A stretch of 64,000 bases of DNA from Kitasatospora aureofaciens. GTDB lineage: Bacteria; Actinomycetota; Actinomycetes; Streptomycetales; Streptomycetaceae. Each line of letters starts with the position of its first letter. Within the stretch, counting starts at the first letter, position 1. The stretch lies in assembly GCF_001188955.3 (NCBI RefSeq), contig NZ_JPRF03000027.1:46211-110210 (forward strand), written 5' to 3'. This document shows positions 1 to 9,241 of this stretch, piece by piece. The position numbers were made by a program, and so were the translations under genes. The notes beneath the pieces were generated by a model. That model ran no database searches. It saw nothing but the letters and a program-made list of their open reading frames with translations, and had not been told where the DNA came from.

Positions 1-2548
1 CCAGCTCGCTGAGCAGCAGCTCGGTGACGAAGGCGACCCCGTCCAGCCCCCAGTCGCTCAGGCGGCGGGCGGCGGCGGCGCGGATGTCGCCGACGCGGGC
101 CGGGTCGGCGGGAAGGTCCCAGGTGGCGATCCGGCCGGGGTCGAGGGCGCGGGTGCGGGCGACGAGCAGCGTGACGTCGTCGGCCGGGTGCTCGGGCACC
201 ACGGCCTCCGCGACCGTGCGGCAGATGTCCTCGGGCGAGCGGTTCGGGTGGGCCAGGGCGGTGCGCAGGCGGTCGAGGGCCGCGTCGGGGTCGCGGCGGT
301 GGTCTTCGAGGAGTCCGTCGGAGTAGAGGATCAACCGACTGCCTTCGGGGAGGTGCAGCTCGGCGGTTTCGAACGGCAGGCCGACCAGGCCGAGCGGGGG
401 CCCGGCGGGGAGGTCGGGGACGGTGACCGTGCCGTCCGGGTGGATCACCGCGGGTGGCGGGTGACCGGCGCGGGCCAGCGTGCAGCGCTGCGAGGTCGGG
501 TCGTAGACGGCGTACAGGCAGGAGGCGCCGATGATGCCGTCATGGCCGGCGGCCGGCTCCGTGCCGTCCTCGTCCCGGTCCAGGCGGCCCACGAGGTTGT
601 CCAGGTGGGTGAGGAGCTCGTCGGGGGCGAGGTCAAGTTCGGCGAAGTTGTGCACGGCGGTACGCAGACGGCCCATGGTGGCGGCGGCGTGCAGTCCGTG
701 GCCGACGACATCACCGACGACCAGGGCGACCCGGGCACCGGAGAGGGGGATGACGTCGAACCAGTCCCCGCGCGCCCCGGACTCGGAGGGCAGGTAGCGG
801 TGGGCGACGTCGATGGCGCTCTGCTCGGGCAGGCTGCGTGGGAGCAGGCTGTGCTGCAGGGCCAGGACCATGGCGTGTTCGCGGGTGTAGCGGCGGGCGT
901 TGTCGATGCAGATGGCGGCGCGGGTGGCGAGCTCCTGGGCCAGCGACCGGTCGTCGTCCCCGTAGGGGGCGGGGTTCCGGGCGCGGTAGAAGCCGGCGAT
1001 GCCGAGCACGACGCCGCGGGCCAGCAGCGGGACGGTGATGAGGGAGTGGACGTCGTGCGCGAAGAGGCGCTCCGCCGCCTCGCGGTCCTGCGAGATCCAG
1101 CCGGCGGCCCTGCGCAGATCGGGTTCCAGCACCGCCTGTCCGCTGGCCAGGCAGCGGCGGTGGGGCGTGGCGGGGCTGAGGTCGACCCGCTCGCCGACCG
1201 GGTAGAAGGGGCAGTCGGTGCGGATGCCGTGGACCACCGTGCGGTGCAGCTCGCTGACGGGGTCGGTGGGCTCCTCGCCGCGCAGGACGGTCTCGGGCAG
1301 GTCGATGGTGACGTAGTCGGCCAGCCGCGGGACGGCCATCTCTGCGAGTTCCCGGGCGGTCCGGGTCACGTCCAGGGTGGTGCCGATGCGGGTGCTGGCC
1401 TCGGACAGCAGCTCCAGGCGGCGGCGGGCCGCGACGGCGTACCGCCCCACGCCCGGCTCGCCCAGCAACAGCAGCCTGGTGGCCTCACCGGGACCGGAGG
1501 CGCACGGCGTCCGGTCCCCGCGATCCGGTGCGCCACTTTCCGGGGGCCGGAGCGGCGGGACGCCGGCGGTCATGGCGGGCTCCGGAACGCCGACCGGCCG
1601 ACCGGCCTGGCCGGGGGCGGCAGGCCGGGGCGGCGAGTCGCCGTGCAGGACCGCCTCGATGACGAAGCCCTCCACCCCGGACGGGCTGGCCACCGGGCGG
1701 CTCAGCAGGGTGACCAGCCGGCCCCGGGAAAGGGTCACCTCGACCGCGGCGCGGCGGGCCGAGGAGATCAGCTCGGTGGCCATCTGTTCGAGCAGTATCC
1801 GGTCGTGCCGGTCCAGCCCGCTTCGTGGCAGCTCGGCCAGGCCGACCGGGCGCCCGTCCCCGGCCGCCTGGTCGCTCCGGGAGCGGCGCCTGGAATCGAG
1901 GTACGCGCGCAGCAGGGTGCGCTCCCGAGCCGAACTCTGCGCCAGCAGGCGCCGCTCGATGGCGGTGGCGGCCCTGCGGATCACGTCCACCATCTGCGGG
2001 TCCGCGTAGGCGGGCGGATAGCCGAAGCAGAGGATGCCCTCGATCCGCCCGCTGAGGGGGTCACGGACGGGAATCGCCGTACAGGCGTTCGACTGGCCGC
2101 GCTCGGCGAAGTGCTCGGCTCCGGAGACCTGGGTGAGCCGCCGCTCCGTGAGCGCCAGCCCGATGCCGTTGGTCCCGCCGTACTGCTCGGCGAACACGAA
2201 ACCCGGCGTGCTCTGGCTGGCGGGCAGCTGCCGGACCATGGACGCATCGCCGAAACGGCGCTGCAGCACCGCCCCGTCCGCGTCGGTCAGGGCCACGTTC
2301 ATCCGGCTGCCGGCGAACCTGGATGCCAGCCGGTCCAGCACGGGCCTGGCCGCGCGAACCAGCCGGCCGTCCAGATCGATGTCCGGCCGGTACGGTAGCT
2401 CGGACCCGCCCGGGGAGATCCCCATCGACTGGCAGCGTTGCCAGGAGTTCAGGATCAGACTCCGCACGCCACCCTCGACCGGTTCACCGAGCATGAACCG
2501 CTCACGGGCCCGTACCGGGCCGATCCCCGCCGCATCCGAAGCTGTCAT
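1..2548 (-). CDS. GAF/SpoIIE-type PP2C phosphatase with C-terminal ATPase start, 3' end off window
   Basis: The reverse strand is open from an ATG at 2548 to the window edge (about 849 residues seen). A GTG nine bases upstream (2557), with GGAG 11 bases before it, is an alternative start. The N-terminus carries an AcoR-like segment (LILNSWQRC near residue 31) and a GAF-like region; a second GAF-like region covers about 390-550. The PP2C domain follows, with GDWFDVI (about 590), VGDVVGHG (about 605) and a late YSDGLLEDH. The last visible residues look like the start of a HATPase_c domain, as in anti-sigma kinases. Expected role: signal-dependent dephosphorylation of an anti-anti-sigma factor. 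The signal is unknown. The long open frame on the opposite strand is a shadow. Confidence 0.88.
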   Translation of the reverse strand, partial: MTASDAAGIGPVRARERFMLGEPVEGGVRSLILNSWQRCQSMGISPGGSELPYRPDIDLDGRLVRAARPVLDRLASRFAGSRMNVALTDADGAVLQRRFGDASMVRQLPASQSTPGFVFAEQYGGTNGIGLALTERRLTQVSGAEHFAERGQSNACTAIPVRDPLSGRIEGILCFGYPPAYADPQMVDVIRRAATAIERRLLAQSSARERTLLRAYLDSRRRSRSDQAAGDGRPVGLAELPRSGLDRHDRILLEQMATELISSARRAAVEVTLSRGRLVTLLSRPVASPSGVEGFVIEAVLHGDSPPRPAAPGQAGRPVGVPEPAMTAGVPPLRPPESGAPDRGDRTPCASGPGEATRLLLLGEPGVGRYAVAARRRLELLSEASTRIGTTLDVTRTARELAEMAVPRLADYVTIDLPETVLRGEEPTDPVSELHRTVVHGIRTDCPFYPVGERVDLSPATPHRRCLASGQAVLEPDLRRAAGWISQDREAAERLFAHDVHSLITVPLLARGVVLGIAGFYRARNPAPYGDDDRSLAQELATRAAICIDNARRYTREHAMVLALQHSLLPRSLPEQSAIDVAHRYLPSESGARGDWFDVIPLSGARVALVVGDVVGHGLHAAATMGRLRTAVHNFAELDLAPDELLTHLDNLVGRLDRDEDGTEPAAGHDGIIGASCLYAVYDPTSQRCTLARAGHPPPAVIHPDGTVTVPDLPAGPPLGLVGLPFETAELHLPEGSRLILYSDGLLEDHRRDPDAALDRLRTALAHPNRSPEDICRTVAEAVVPEHPADDVTLLVARTRALDPGRIATWDLPADPARVGDIRAAAARRLSDWGLDGVAFVTELLLSEL

Positions 2549-2718
2549 GGCCGCCACAGCGCTCACATCTCCACGGATCTGCCCCCTTCGATGCAATATT
2601 AGGACTTTGCCCGCTTTGCGGTGCCCGACGGCGGATCGCGCGCGCTCCCCGAGCACGGTGGCGGTACCGCGACCATCACCGCATCATCGGCAGAGCGGGG
2701 GTCGGGTTGAGGAGTGCC

Positions 2719-3627
2719 ATGACCAGTGCCAACGGGCCGGCGATGACCCGCGACGAGTTCGACGCGCTCTTCCGGCAGCTGCGCCGCGCGTACCTCCCCG
2801 GGCCGGTCGAAGCGGGGCGACGGGTGGCGGCCGCCGGCCTCGTGCGCACGGGTGAGGTCGTCGCCATGGGGCGGCCGTGGGACAGTGTGCCGGGGCCCGA
2901 CAACCCCAGGCCGGCACTGCACCAGATGACCGAACTGGCGGACGTCACGGCCCCCGAGCCGACCGTGCACCGGGACTTCATCGGCTCCGACTACCACGGC
3001 AAGGCGCAGACGCACCTGGACGCGCTCTGCCACATCGCGTACGGCGGACTGCTCTTCGCGGGAGTGCGGGCGCGGGAGGTGTTCTCCTCGCAGGGTGCCG
3101 CCTACGGCGCGGTGACCGACCTGCTGCCCGGGCTGGTGGGGCGAGGAGTCCTGCTGGACGTGCCACGCCTGCGCGGCACGGACTGGCTGGAGCCGGGAGA
3201 GGCGATCGGCGGCTCGGAGCTGCTGGTCTGCGCCGAGGAACAGGGCAGCCCGCTGCACCCCCAGGACATCCTCCTGGTCCGCACGGGCCACCTCGCCCGA
3301 CGGCGGCGGCTGGGCGCGTGGGACCCGGACGACCTCAGCGCGGGACTGCATCCCGGCGCGATGCGCACGCTGAGCGAGTCACGCGCCTCGGCACTGGGCA
3401 GCGACGGCGACAACGACGTGCGCCCGAGCCCCGTCGACGGCGTCCGCTCGCCGGTCCACGTGCTGGCCATCACCGCCCTGGGCCTCTCGCTGATCGACAA
3501 CCTGGACCTGGAGCCGCTGGCCGAGGCGTGCGCGCGCACCTCACGATGGGAGTTCCTCCTCGTCGTCGCGCCCCTGAACATCCCTCGCGGCACCGGCTCC
3601 CCGGTCAACCCGCTCGCGGTCCTCTGA
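2719..3627 (+). CDS. Cyclase family protein (kynurenine formamidase-like metal hydrolase)
   Basis: About 302 residues. The ATG at 2719 follows GAGGAG (2709-2714), so the in-frame TTG at 2707 is not preferred. The stretch DYHGKAQTHLDALCH is the metal-binding H-x-x-x-T-H-x-D-x-x-x-H signature of the cyclase/kynurenine formamidase fold, and a second conserved region lies near GDGDNDVRPSPVDGV. Members hydrolyse amide or lactone bonds with a divalent metal. The substrate cannot be told from sequence. It is transcribed divergently from the SpoIIE phosphatase and convergently with the secreted protein at 3682-4335. Confidence 0.8.
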   Translation: MTSANGPAMTRDEFDALFRQLRRAYLPGPVEAGRRVAAAGLVRTGEVVAMGRPWDSVPGPDNPRPALHQMTELADVTAPEPTVHRDFIGSDYHGKAQTHLDALCHIAYGGLLFAGVRAREVFSSQGAAYGAVTDLLPGLVGRGVLLDVPRLRGTDWLEPGEAIGGSELLVCAEEQGSPLHPQDILLVRTGHLARRRRLGAWDPDDLSAGLHPGAMRTLSESRASALGSDGDNDVRPSPVDGVRSPVHVLAITALGLSLIDNLDLEPLAEACARTSRWEFLLVVAPLNIPRGTGSPVNPLAVL

Positions 3628-3681
3628 GCGCTCGCCGTCCTCTCGGCGGGACCGGGAGCCGGCCGTGCTCCGGGCGCGCCG

Positions 3682-4335
3682 TCACCACTCGTCGTAGTCG
3701 CCGATCACCCGGAAGCTGCCAACGGCGCCGTCGCCACCGAACAGGTTCCCGTGACCGGTACGGGTCACCACGCCGTTGGTGGCGCCGTAGGGACCCACGG
3801 TGGTGACCGGAGAGCCGTTGTCACAGGAGAAGCCCCGGTAGACCTCGACGACCTTCCGGCTGTCGTTGAAGACACTGAAGCTGGTGGAGCCCGGTCCGCT
3901 GGCAGCGGTGACGCATCCCTCAGCGTCGGCCGAGTACGTGCGTTCGTTGAAGTAGATCCTTCCCGCTTCCTCGTGACCGGGGCCGTGACCGCGTCCGCCG
4001 TCACGGCGGTCGCCGCCCTCGCGCTTCTCGCCGCCTTCGCCGCCACCCTTCTCAGCGCCGCCCTTCTCACCGCCGCCGTTCTCGCCGCCGCCCTTCTCAC
4101 CGCCGCCGTTCTCACCGCCGCCCGAAACAGCGGTGGCCGGGGCGGCTTGCCGGGCGGGTTGGGCCGCCGGATGGACGGACGGGAGCGCCAGGGCGGCTCG
4201 TTCGGCGGACCGGGCCGCCTGCTGGACGGACGGGGAGACCGAGGAGGATCCGGCGGGGATGTGGGTGATACCGGTGGTTGCAAGAGCCGCCGCGCCTATT
4301 CCGGCAGCGGCCACAGCCAATGTGCGCATGTGCAT
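3682..4335 (-). CDS. Secreted low-complexity-linker protein, paralogue A
   Basis: About 217 residues from an ATG at 4335 (AGGAAG about 8 bases upstream; ATG 4329 is also possible). An N-terminal signal peptide (MRTLAVAAAGIGAAALATTG) is followed by an Ala/Pro stretch, a Gly/Glu/Asn/Lys repeat linker and a C-terminal domain of about 90 residues. That domain has NERTYSAD, a GCVT cysteine, a CDNG cysteine, TVGP and a terminal VGSFRV. The same domain with the same two cysteines occurs in the secreted protein at 53457-54038, so the two are paralogues. The cysteines may form a disulfide outside the cell. No known family recognised and no enzymatic motif seen. Confidence 0.75.
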   Translation of the reverse strand: MHMRTLAVAAAGIGAAALATTGITHIPAGSSSVSPSVQQAARSAERAALALPSVHPAAQPARQAAPATAVSGGGENGGGEKGGGENGGGEKGGAEKGGGEGGEKREGGDRRDGGRGHGPGHEEAGRIYFNERTYSADAEGCVTAASGPGSTSFSVFNDSRKVVEVYRGFSCDNGSPVTTVGPYGATNGVVTRTGHGNLFGGDGAVGSFRVIGDYDEW

Positions 4336-4462
4336 GTCAGCGTCTTCCTGTCTCATGGACGTCGGCCGGGTGACCGACCCGCGACGAACGTAACGAGAGC
4401 CCTCATGGACCGTCATTTCGGACATGTCCAAGGTGTGACACCATGAGTCCAGGCAAGTGAAA

Positions 4463-4480
4463 ATGCGGCAGGTGCCGCAT
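4463..4480. promoter_or_regulatory. Inverted repeat between divergent genes
   Basis: ATGCGGCA and TGCCGCAT form a perfect 8-bp inverted repeat with a 2-bp spacer. It lies between the start of the secreted protein (4335, leftward) and the membrane phosphatase (4634, rightward). It could be an operator for either. A second palindrome, GGACATGTCC, lies at about 4424-4433. No regulator is identified. Confidence 0.35.
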
Positions 4481-4633
4481 ACCGGTCAAACATCCGCGCC
4501 TCACCGGGCCCCCTCCGGGTGAGATCCGTACCGCGCGGGCGGCGGCATCGGCGCGGCTACGGTCGGTGGGTCAGTCACCACGCACCGCCCGGACGAACCT
4601 GCGCTCGCCGACCCCCAGGAGCACAGTGGGGAC

Positions 4634-5797
4634 ATGGAAGTCCGAGCACGCGCGGCCCACCACCAGCAGCGCGGACAACGGAGCTGGGCACTGCTGCTGA
4701 TCCCCCTCGCCCTCATCGCGGCGATCACCGTGGTCGATCTCCACTCGCCCACCAGCATCCACCTCGGCCCGCTCCTGGTGATCGCCCCTGCCCTCACCCC
4801 CTCGTTCGCCGGCCTGCGCCCGACCGCCCTCGTGGGAGCCCTGGCCGTCGCCGCCCAGGTCCTCATCGCCTTCCTCCACGGCGGCATCACCACCACCAAC
4901 CACATCGCGCAGATCGTCGCGCTGACCGTCCTGTGCGTCCTGATCGTCGTTTTCACCGGCGTCCGCGATCACCGGGCCCGACAGCTCGCCCGCGCCCAGT
5001 CGGTCGCCGAAGCCGCACAGCGCGCCCTGCTGCGCCCGCTGCCCGAACAGATCGGCCCGCTGCAGATCGCCACGATGTACCTCGCCGCCGAGAAGGAGAC
5101 ACAGATCGGCGGCGACCTCTACACCGCGACCCGCACCGCGGGCGGAACCCGCATGGTCATCGGGGACGTCCGGGGCAAGGGCCTGGCAGCCGTCGGCGAG
5201 TCGGCCCTGCTGGTCAGCGCCTTCCGCCTCATCGCCGCACAACACGACACCCTGGCGGACCTGGCGTCCACGCTCGACCACAACGTCGGGCGCTACCTCA
5301 CCGACTTCGCCCAGGAGAGCGGCGACATCGTCGAGCACTTCATCACCGCGATCCTCCTCGACCTGCCCGACGACGAGCCCGTCGCCCGCATGACCAACTG
5401 CGGACACCCGCCGCCCCTCCTGCTGCGCGACGGCCGCGTGCTGACCTTCGACTCCATGCCGGCCGCTCCACCCCTCGGCGTGAACGACCTCGGCGACGGC
5501 AGCTACCCGAGCGACGACCTTCCGTTCGAAAAAGGCGACACGCTGCTGCTCTACACCGACGGGGTCACCGAAGCACGCGACGACAGCGGCGAGTTCTACC
5601 CGCTCGCCGATCGCGCCGCCCACTGGACCAAGTCCTCCCCCGAGACCCTCGTCAACCACATCCGCCGCGACCTCCTCGCCCACGTGGGCCACCGTCTCAA
5701 CGACGACGCCGCCGTCATCGCCATCCGGCGCGCCGAACCCACCGCCGCCCACGCCTCCGAGCCCGCCGAGCCCGGTCGAAACCCGCCCCCTCCGTGA
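4634..5797 (+). CDS. Membrane-anchored SpoIIE-type PP2C phosphatase
   Basis: 387 residues. The N-terminal 110 residues hold about four hydrophobic segments (LLLIPLALIAAITVV near 20, then about 45-60, 68-85 and 92-110). The cytoplasmic PP2C/SpoIIE domain starts near residue 140, with GGDLYTA, IGDVRGKG, NCGHPPPLL and LYTDGVTEARD, so the metal-binding aspartates appear intact. This architecture (membrane sensor plus PP2C, no GAF or kinase part) is common in streptomycetes. Such enzymes usually act on anti-anti-sigma factors; the partner is not in the window. A GGGG stretch just upstream serves as ribosome binding site. Confidence 0.88.
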   Translation: MEVRARAAHHQQRGQRSWALLLIPLALIAAITVVDLHSPTSIHLGPLLVIAPALTPSFAGLRPTALVGALAVAAQVLIAFLHGGITTTNHIAQIVALTVLCVLIVVFTGVRDHRARQLARAQSVAEAAQRALLRPLPEQIGPLQIATMYLAAEKETQIGGDLYTATRTAGGTRMVIGDVRGKGLAAVGESALLVSAFRLIAAQHDTLADLASTLDHNVGRYLTDFAQESGDIVEHFITAILLDLPDDEPVARMTNCGHPPPLLLRDGRVLTFDSMPAAPPLGVNDLGDGSYPSDDLPFEKGDTLLLYTDGVTEARDDSGEFYPLADRAAHWTKSSPETLVNHIRRDLLAHVGHRLNDDAAVIAIRRAEPTAAHASEPAEPGRNPPPP

Positions 5798-6138
5798 GAG
5801 TGATCCGACACCGAATCGACAGGGCAGTGCGGGCGGCCGTGCGCGGCCGGGATCCGGCGATCTCGTGCCCGGATACCGGCGCCGCCGGCAGCACGTCCGC
5901 TACCGCCAACAGCTGCGCAGGTCCTTCAACCCGTTCTGGACGTTGGAGCGAGTCGCCTCGGTGGTGCTCCCTGGCGAGTCGCGCTCCCACGCAGAAGTGG
6001 GGGCCGAAGCCGGAGCTGACGTGATCGTTCGGCGTCCGGGCGGCGTCGAGGCGGTCCGCGTCATGGAAGACGGACTGTGGCCTGTCCTTCGCCGCCCGCG
6101 CTCCCCGATCCGCCCTCGGGCTCCGGGCTCCGGGCGGC
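5798..6138. other. Intergenic stretch without recognisable gene
   Basis: 341 bp between the membrane phosphatase and the convergent MocR gene. Short open frames cross it on both strands, but none has a ribosome binding site or recognisable protein content. No strong hairpin terminator was noticed. Confidence 0.5.
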
Positions 6139-7593
6139 TCAGGCCGGCGGCGGGAGGATGTCGCAGAGCGCCTGGAGGGCCGCCGGATAGGCGTGGTCGG
6201 GCGGAGTGGTGTAGCCGACCACCAGACCGTCGGCGGCCGGCATCGCCGCCGCCGTGACCGCCGGGTGCCGGTAGTCGGCCAGCCCCTCGACGGCCAGGCC
6301 CCGGTAGGCGGCGGCCTTGAGGATCGAACGCTCGGTGCCGGGGGCGAGCCGCAGGACGGCGTGCAGGCCGGCCGCGATGCCGGACACCTCGACGTGCGGG
6401 GCGTTCGCGGCCAGCGCGGCCACCAGCTGGTCCCGGCGGTCCCGGTAGCGGCGCCGCATCCGGCGCACGTGCCGGTCGTAGCCGCCGGAGTCGATGAACT
6501 CGGCGAGGGTCAGCTGGTCCAGGGCGCTGGCCCAGGCCTCGCGTTCGCCCTTGGCCGCCAACACCCGGTCGACGAGGTGGTCCGGCAGGACCATCCAGCC
6601 GAGGCGCAGCGCCGGGCTCAGGCTCTTGCTGGTACTGCCGAGGTAGAGGACCCGGTCGGGGTCGAGCCCCTGGACGGCGCCGACCGGCTGGCGGTCGTAG
6701 CGGAACTCCCCGTCGTAGTCGTCCTCCAGGACGAGTCCGCCGCGTCCGCGCGCCCAGTCGATCACGGCGGCACGGCGCCCGGCGTGCAGCGGGCCGCCGG
6801 TCGGGAACTGGTGGGCGGGAGTGAGCAGGACCGTCCGGACGTCCGGATGCCGCGCCAACTCGTCGACGCGGGCGCCCTGTTCGTCGATCGGCAGCGGTAC
6901 GGCGGGCACCCCGGCGGCGGCCAGCAGCCCGCGGTGGAAGCCCAGCCCGTACGCCTCGACGGCCAGCGGCCCCTGCTCGGCGGGCGGCAGGACGGGCGCA
7001 GCGCCGTCGAAGAGCAGCCGCAGCGCGTGGGCGAAGCCGGAGCAGACCACGATCCGGTCAGGGTCGGTGCGCACCCCGCGGGCGCGGGCGAGGTAGTCGG
7101 CGAGGACGGTGCGCAGTTCGCGCCGGCCCTGCGGGTCGCCGGGCCCGAAGGCCTCGTTGGGTGCGGCGGTGAGGGCCCGGCGGGCGGCGGCCAGCCAGGC
7201 GGTGCGGGGGAAGGCGGCGGCGTCGGGCCGGCCCTGGCGCAGGTCGTGCACGGGCCCGGAGCGGCGGATGGGGCGGCGGACCCGGTCGGACCGGACGGGT
7301 GCGGCGCGTTCGGCGACGGTGGTTCCGGAGCCCTGGCGGGCGGTCAGCCAGCCCTCGGCGACGAGCTCGGCGTAGGCCTCGGCGGTGGTGTTGCGGGCCA
7401 GGCCGAGGTCGGCGGCGAGCGCCCGGTAGGGCGGCAGCCGGGTGCCGGGGGCGAGTCGCCCGGTGCGGATCGCCTCGCGCAGGGCGGCCATCAGCGCGGA
7501 GCGGCGGCCGCCGGTGGCGGGCAGGTCGAGGTGGAGGTCGTTGCCGGTCGGGCGGGCCGGCTCGGTGGGGTGCGCGCCCGGCGCTTCCGTCAT
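6139..7593 (-). CDS. MocR/PdxR-type regulator (GntR wHTH fused to aminotransferase fold)
   Basis: About 484 residues from the ATG at 7593. The N-terminal winged helix (residues about 25-95, with TRLPPYRALAADLGLARNTT) is GntR-like. The remainder is a class-I aminotransferase fold with VLEDDYDGEFRYD and the PLP-lysine segment YLGSTSKSLSPALRLGW. MocR proteins bind PLP and usually control PLP synthesis, GABA or taurine genes. No pdx or gab genes lie beside it, so its targets are unclear. The neighbour in the same direction is a universal stress protein. Confidence 0.92.
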   Translation of the reverse strand: MTEAPGAHPTEPARPTGNDLHLDLPATGGRRSALMAALREAIRTGRLAPGTRLPPYRALAADLGLARNTTAEAYAELVAEGWLTARQGSGTTVAERAAPVRSDRVRRPIRRSGPVHDLRQGRPDAAAFPRTAWLAAARRALTAAPNEAFGPGDPQGRRELRTVLADYLARARGVRTDPDRIVVCSGFAHALRLLFDGAAPVLPPAEQGPLAVEAYGLGFHRGLLAAAGVPAVPLPIDEQGARVDELARHPDVRTVLLTPAHQFPTGGPLHAGRRAAVIDWARGRGGLVLEDDYDGEFRYDRQPVGAVQGLDPDRVLYLGSTSKSLSPALRLGWMVLPDHLVDRVLAAKGEREAWASALDQLTLAEFIDSGGYDRHVRRMRRRYRDRRDQLVAALAANAPHVEVSGIAAGLHAVLRLAPGTERSILKAAAYRGLAVEGLADYRHPAVTAAAMPAADGLVVGYTTPPDHAYPAALQALCDILPPPA

Positions 7594-7702
7594 GGCCCCG
7601 CACCCTACCCGCCGCTTACCGGCCACCGTCCGGCGGGCGGTGACCGGTCGGGCCCGCACCGGATCCGTGGGCGGGCCGGTGCCGGTTCGACTACGGACGC
7701 GA

Positions 7703-7743
7703 CTACGGGCTACGGGCTACGGGCTACGGGCTACGGGCTACGG
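7703..7743. repeat. Heptanucleotide tandem repeat (CTACGGG)
   Basis: Five full copies of CTACGGG plus a partial sixth, perfectly repeated. The last partial copy contains the stop codon of the leftward universal stress protein gene (7738-7740). Expected to be length-variable by slippage. No protein-coding role seen. Confidence 0.9.
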
Positions 7744-8301
7744 AACGACGGTGACCGGCCAGCGGCCCGCCTTGACCAGCCGGACCGCGACCGATCCGAT
7801 CACCTTGTGCCCGGCCTGTTCGGAGACTCCGACCACCACCGCGTCGGCGCGCAGCTCGTCGGCGAGCTTGGCGAGGCCCGTATAGGGGTCGCCTCGCATG
7901 GTGAGGAAGCGCCACTGCACCCGCCAGACCTCGCGCACCCGCTGCTCGGCCTCGCGCAGCGCGGCCAGCAGCTCGTCGGCGATCTCCTGGGTGGTCTCCT
8001 CAACGGCGGCGCCGGCCAGGGCGGTCGCGGCGCCGAGTATCGGCTGGACGTAGGCCACGGCCAGGAGGGCGCCCTGCCTGCGGGCCAGTCCGGCGGCGTA
8101 GGCGATGGCGCGCCAGGAGGAGTCGGAGCCGTCCAGGCCCGCCAGGATCACCTTCGGCCCGTCGGTCCCCAGCTCGAAGCCGCCCGGCGCGACGGCCGGC
8201 TCGTGGCCCACGTGTTCCTCGTTGCCCGCCTGCGCCTCGCCGTCCGGTCGGCTCGCGCCGTCGACGGCCCCTGCGTCCGCCGCATCGCTCTCGTTGCTCA
8301 T
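7738..8301 (-). CDS. Universal stress protein (UspA fold)
   Basis: About 187 residues from the ATG at 8301. After an acidic, low-complexity N-terminal tail of about 45 residues comes one Usp domain: VILAGLDGSDSSWRAIAYA at its start and ADAVVVGVSEQ plus SVAVRLVKAGRWPVTVVP at its end. The glycine-rich ATP-binding motif (G-x2-G-x9-GS) is only partly recognisable, as GVSEQAGHKVIGSVA. Probably a stress or dormancy-associated cytoplasmic protein. The gene ends inside a heptanucleotide repeat. Confidence 0.85.
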   Translation of the reverse strand: MSNESDAADAGAVDGASRPDGEAQAGNEEHVGHEPAVAPGGFELGTDGPKVILAGLDGSDSSWRAIAYAAGLARRQGALLAVAYVQPILGAATALAGAAVEETTQEIADELLAALREAEQRVREVWRVQWRFLTMRGDPYTGLAKLADELRADAVVVGVSEQAGHKVIGSVAVRLVKAGRWPVTVVP

Positions 8302-8430
8302 GGGCTGAAGGCTATGCCTGCCACCCGGTGCGGGCCCCCGGGCGGGTCTGCGGAACGCCCGGTCCGGCACCGGGGCCGGGGTGGGCCGTCACGCGCTGTC
8401 GACGATGTGCGCGGCTTCACACGGCTTCCG

Positions 8431-8520
8431 GAGTGGCGGGGGTCCTGCGTGGCCACCGGCCACTGGGCCTTCGACTCCGGCAACGGCTTCCACGGCGGCC
8501 TGCGCCTGCAGCGCCCGGGT
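8431..8520 (+). pseudogene. Decayed Rpf/transglycosylase-like domain fragment
   Basis: In one forward frame the bases from about 8434 encode W-x3-C-V-A-T-G-H-W-A-F, then DSGNGFHGGLRLQ. This matches the core of actinobacterial resuscitation-promoting factor domains (C-E-x-x-G-x-W, then NTGNGYYGGLQF) in residue order and C-to-W spacing. The catalytic glutamate after the cysteine is replaced by valine. There is no start, signal peptide or remaining domain, and the fragment abuts the stop of the convergent PPOX gene. I read it as the relic of a secreted muralytic gene. Confidence 0.55.
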
Positions 8521-8524
8521 GGCG

Positions 8525-9109
8525 TCAGGCCGGCCGGGCCGGGACCGGCAGCGGGAGGGCGGGCAGTCCGTCGATGCTGGTGCGGACCAGCGGTTTGCCC
8601 TCGCAGTAGGCGCTGAACTGCTCCTCGCCCTTGCGGTCGAAGTACTGGGCGTGCAGGTCGCGGTCGCCGCGGTAGTCCATGAACGGCACGGCGTAGCCGC
8701 AGGAGTCGCTGACCCGCTCGGCGCGGACCACGACGATCGCGCGCAGGCCGGCGCCGTCCGCGCCGGGCTCGAAGCGGCCGAGCAGTTCGGCGAAGCGCGG
8801 GTCGTCGCGGAAGACGGGCTCGCCGCGGCCGTGCACCCGGACCACGGTGGGCGGGCCGTCGAAGGCGCACCACATCAGCGTGATCCGGCCGTTCTCCCGC
8901 AGGTGGGCGACGGTCTCGGCCTGCGAGCCGCCGAAGTCCAGATAGGCGAGGGTGAGTTCGTCGATGATGGCGAGGGTGCCGGAGCGGCCCTTGGGCGAGA
9001 GGTTGACGTGTCCGTCGCCCGCCAGCGGCGCGGTGGCGACGAAGTAGACGGGCTGTCGTTCGATGAACTGCCGCAGTCGGCCGTCGATGCTTTCGTACTG
9101 CTTTCCCAT
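8525..9109 (-). CDS. Pyridoxamine 5'-phosphate oxidase family (FMN-binding split barrel) protein
   Basis: About 194 residues from the ATG at 9109 (MGKQYESIDG). The sequence follows the PPOX/flavin split-barrel pattern: FIERQPVYFVATAPL, GHVNLSPKG, LAYLDFGGSQAETVAHL, RITLMWCAFDGPPTVVRVHG. In related actinobacterial proteins this fold binds FMN or F420; the cofactor and substrate here are unknown. The frame stays open upstream antisense to the AraC gene, but the internal ATG fits the fold start. Divergent from the AraC regulator, which may control it. Confidence 0.82.
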   Translation of the reverse strand: MGKQYESIDGRLRQFIERQPVYFVATAPLAGDGHVNLSPKGRSGTLAIIDELTLAYLDFGGSQAETVAHLRENGRITLMWCAFDGPPTVVRVHGRGEPVFRDDPRFAELLGRFEPGADGAGLRAIVVVRAERVSDSCGYAVPFMDYRGDRDLHAQYFDRKGEEQFSAYCEGKPLVRTSIDGLPALPLPVPARPA

Positions 9110-9241
9110 GTCCGCAAGTGTGCCCGCATCTCGCCACCCGAGAAAGGAAAATCCACGCAATGAGATGGTCGGCGCACTGACCGATCCGCCTAGGATGATC
9201 CGTGCAGCTGCCCACCCGCCGGTCCGACCAAGGGAGTTGAG

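Noticed and set aside
188..2398. Long forward open frame of over 700 codons
   Set aside because: It is antisense to the SpoIIE/GAF phosphatase, is Gly/Val/Arg-rich with no domain, and is a typical shadow frame in GC-rich DNA.
5715..5990. Leftward open frame of about 91 codons
   Set aside because: It overlaps the end of the membrane phosphatase, has no ribosome binding site and an Arg/Ala-rich random composition.
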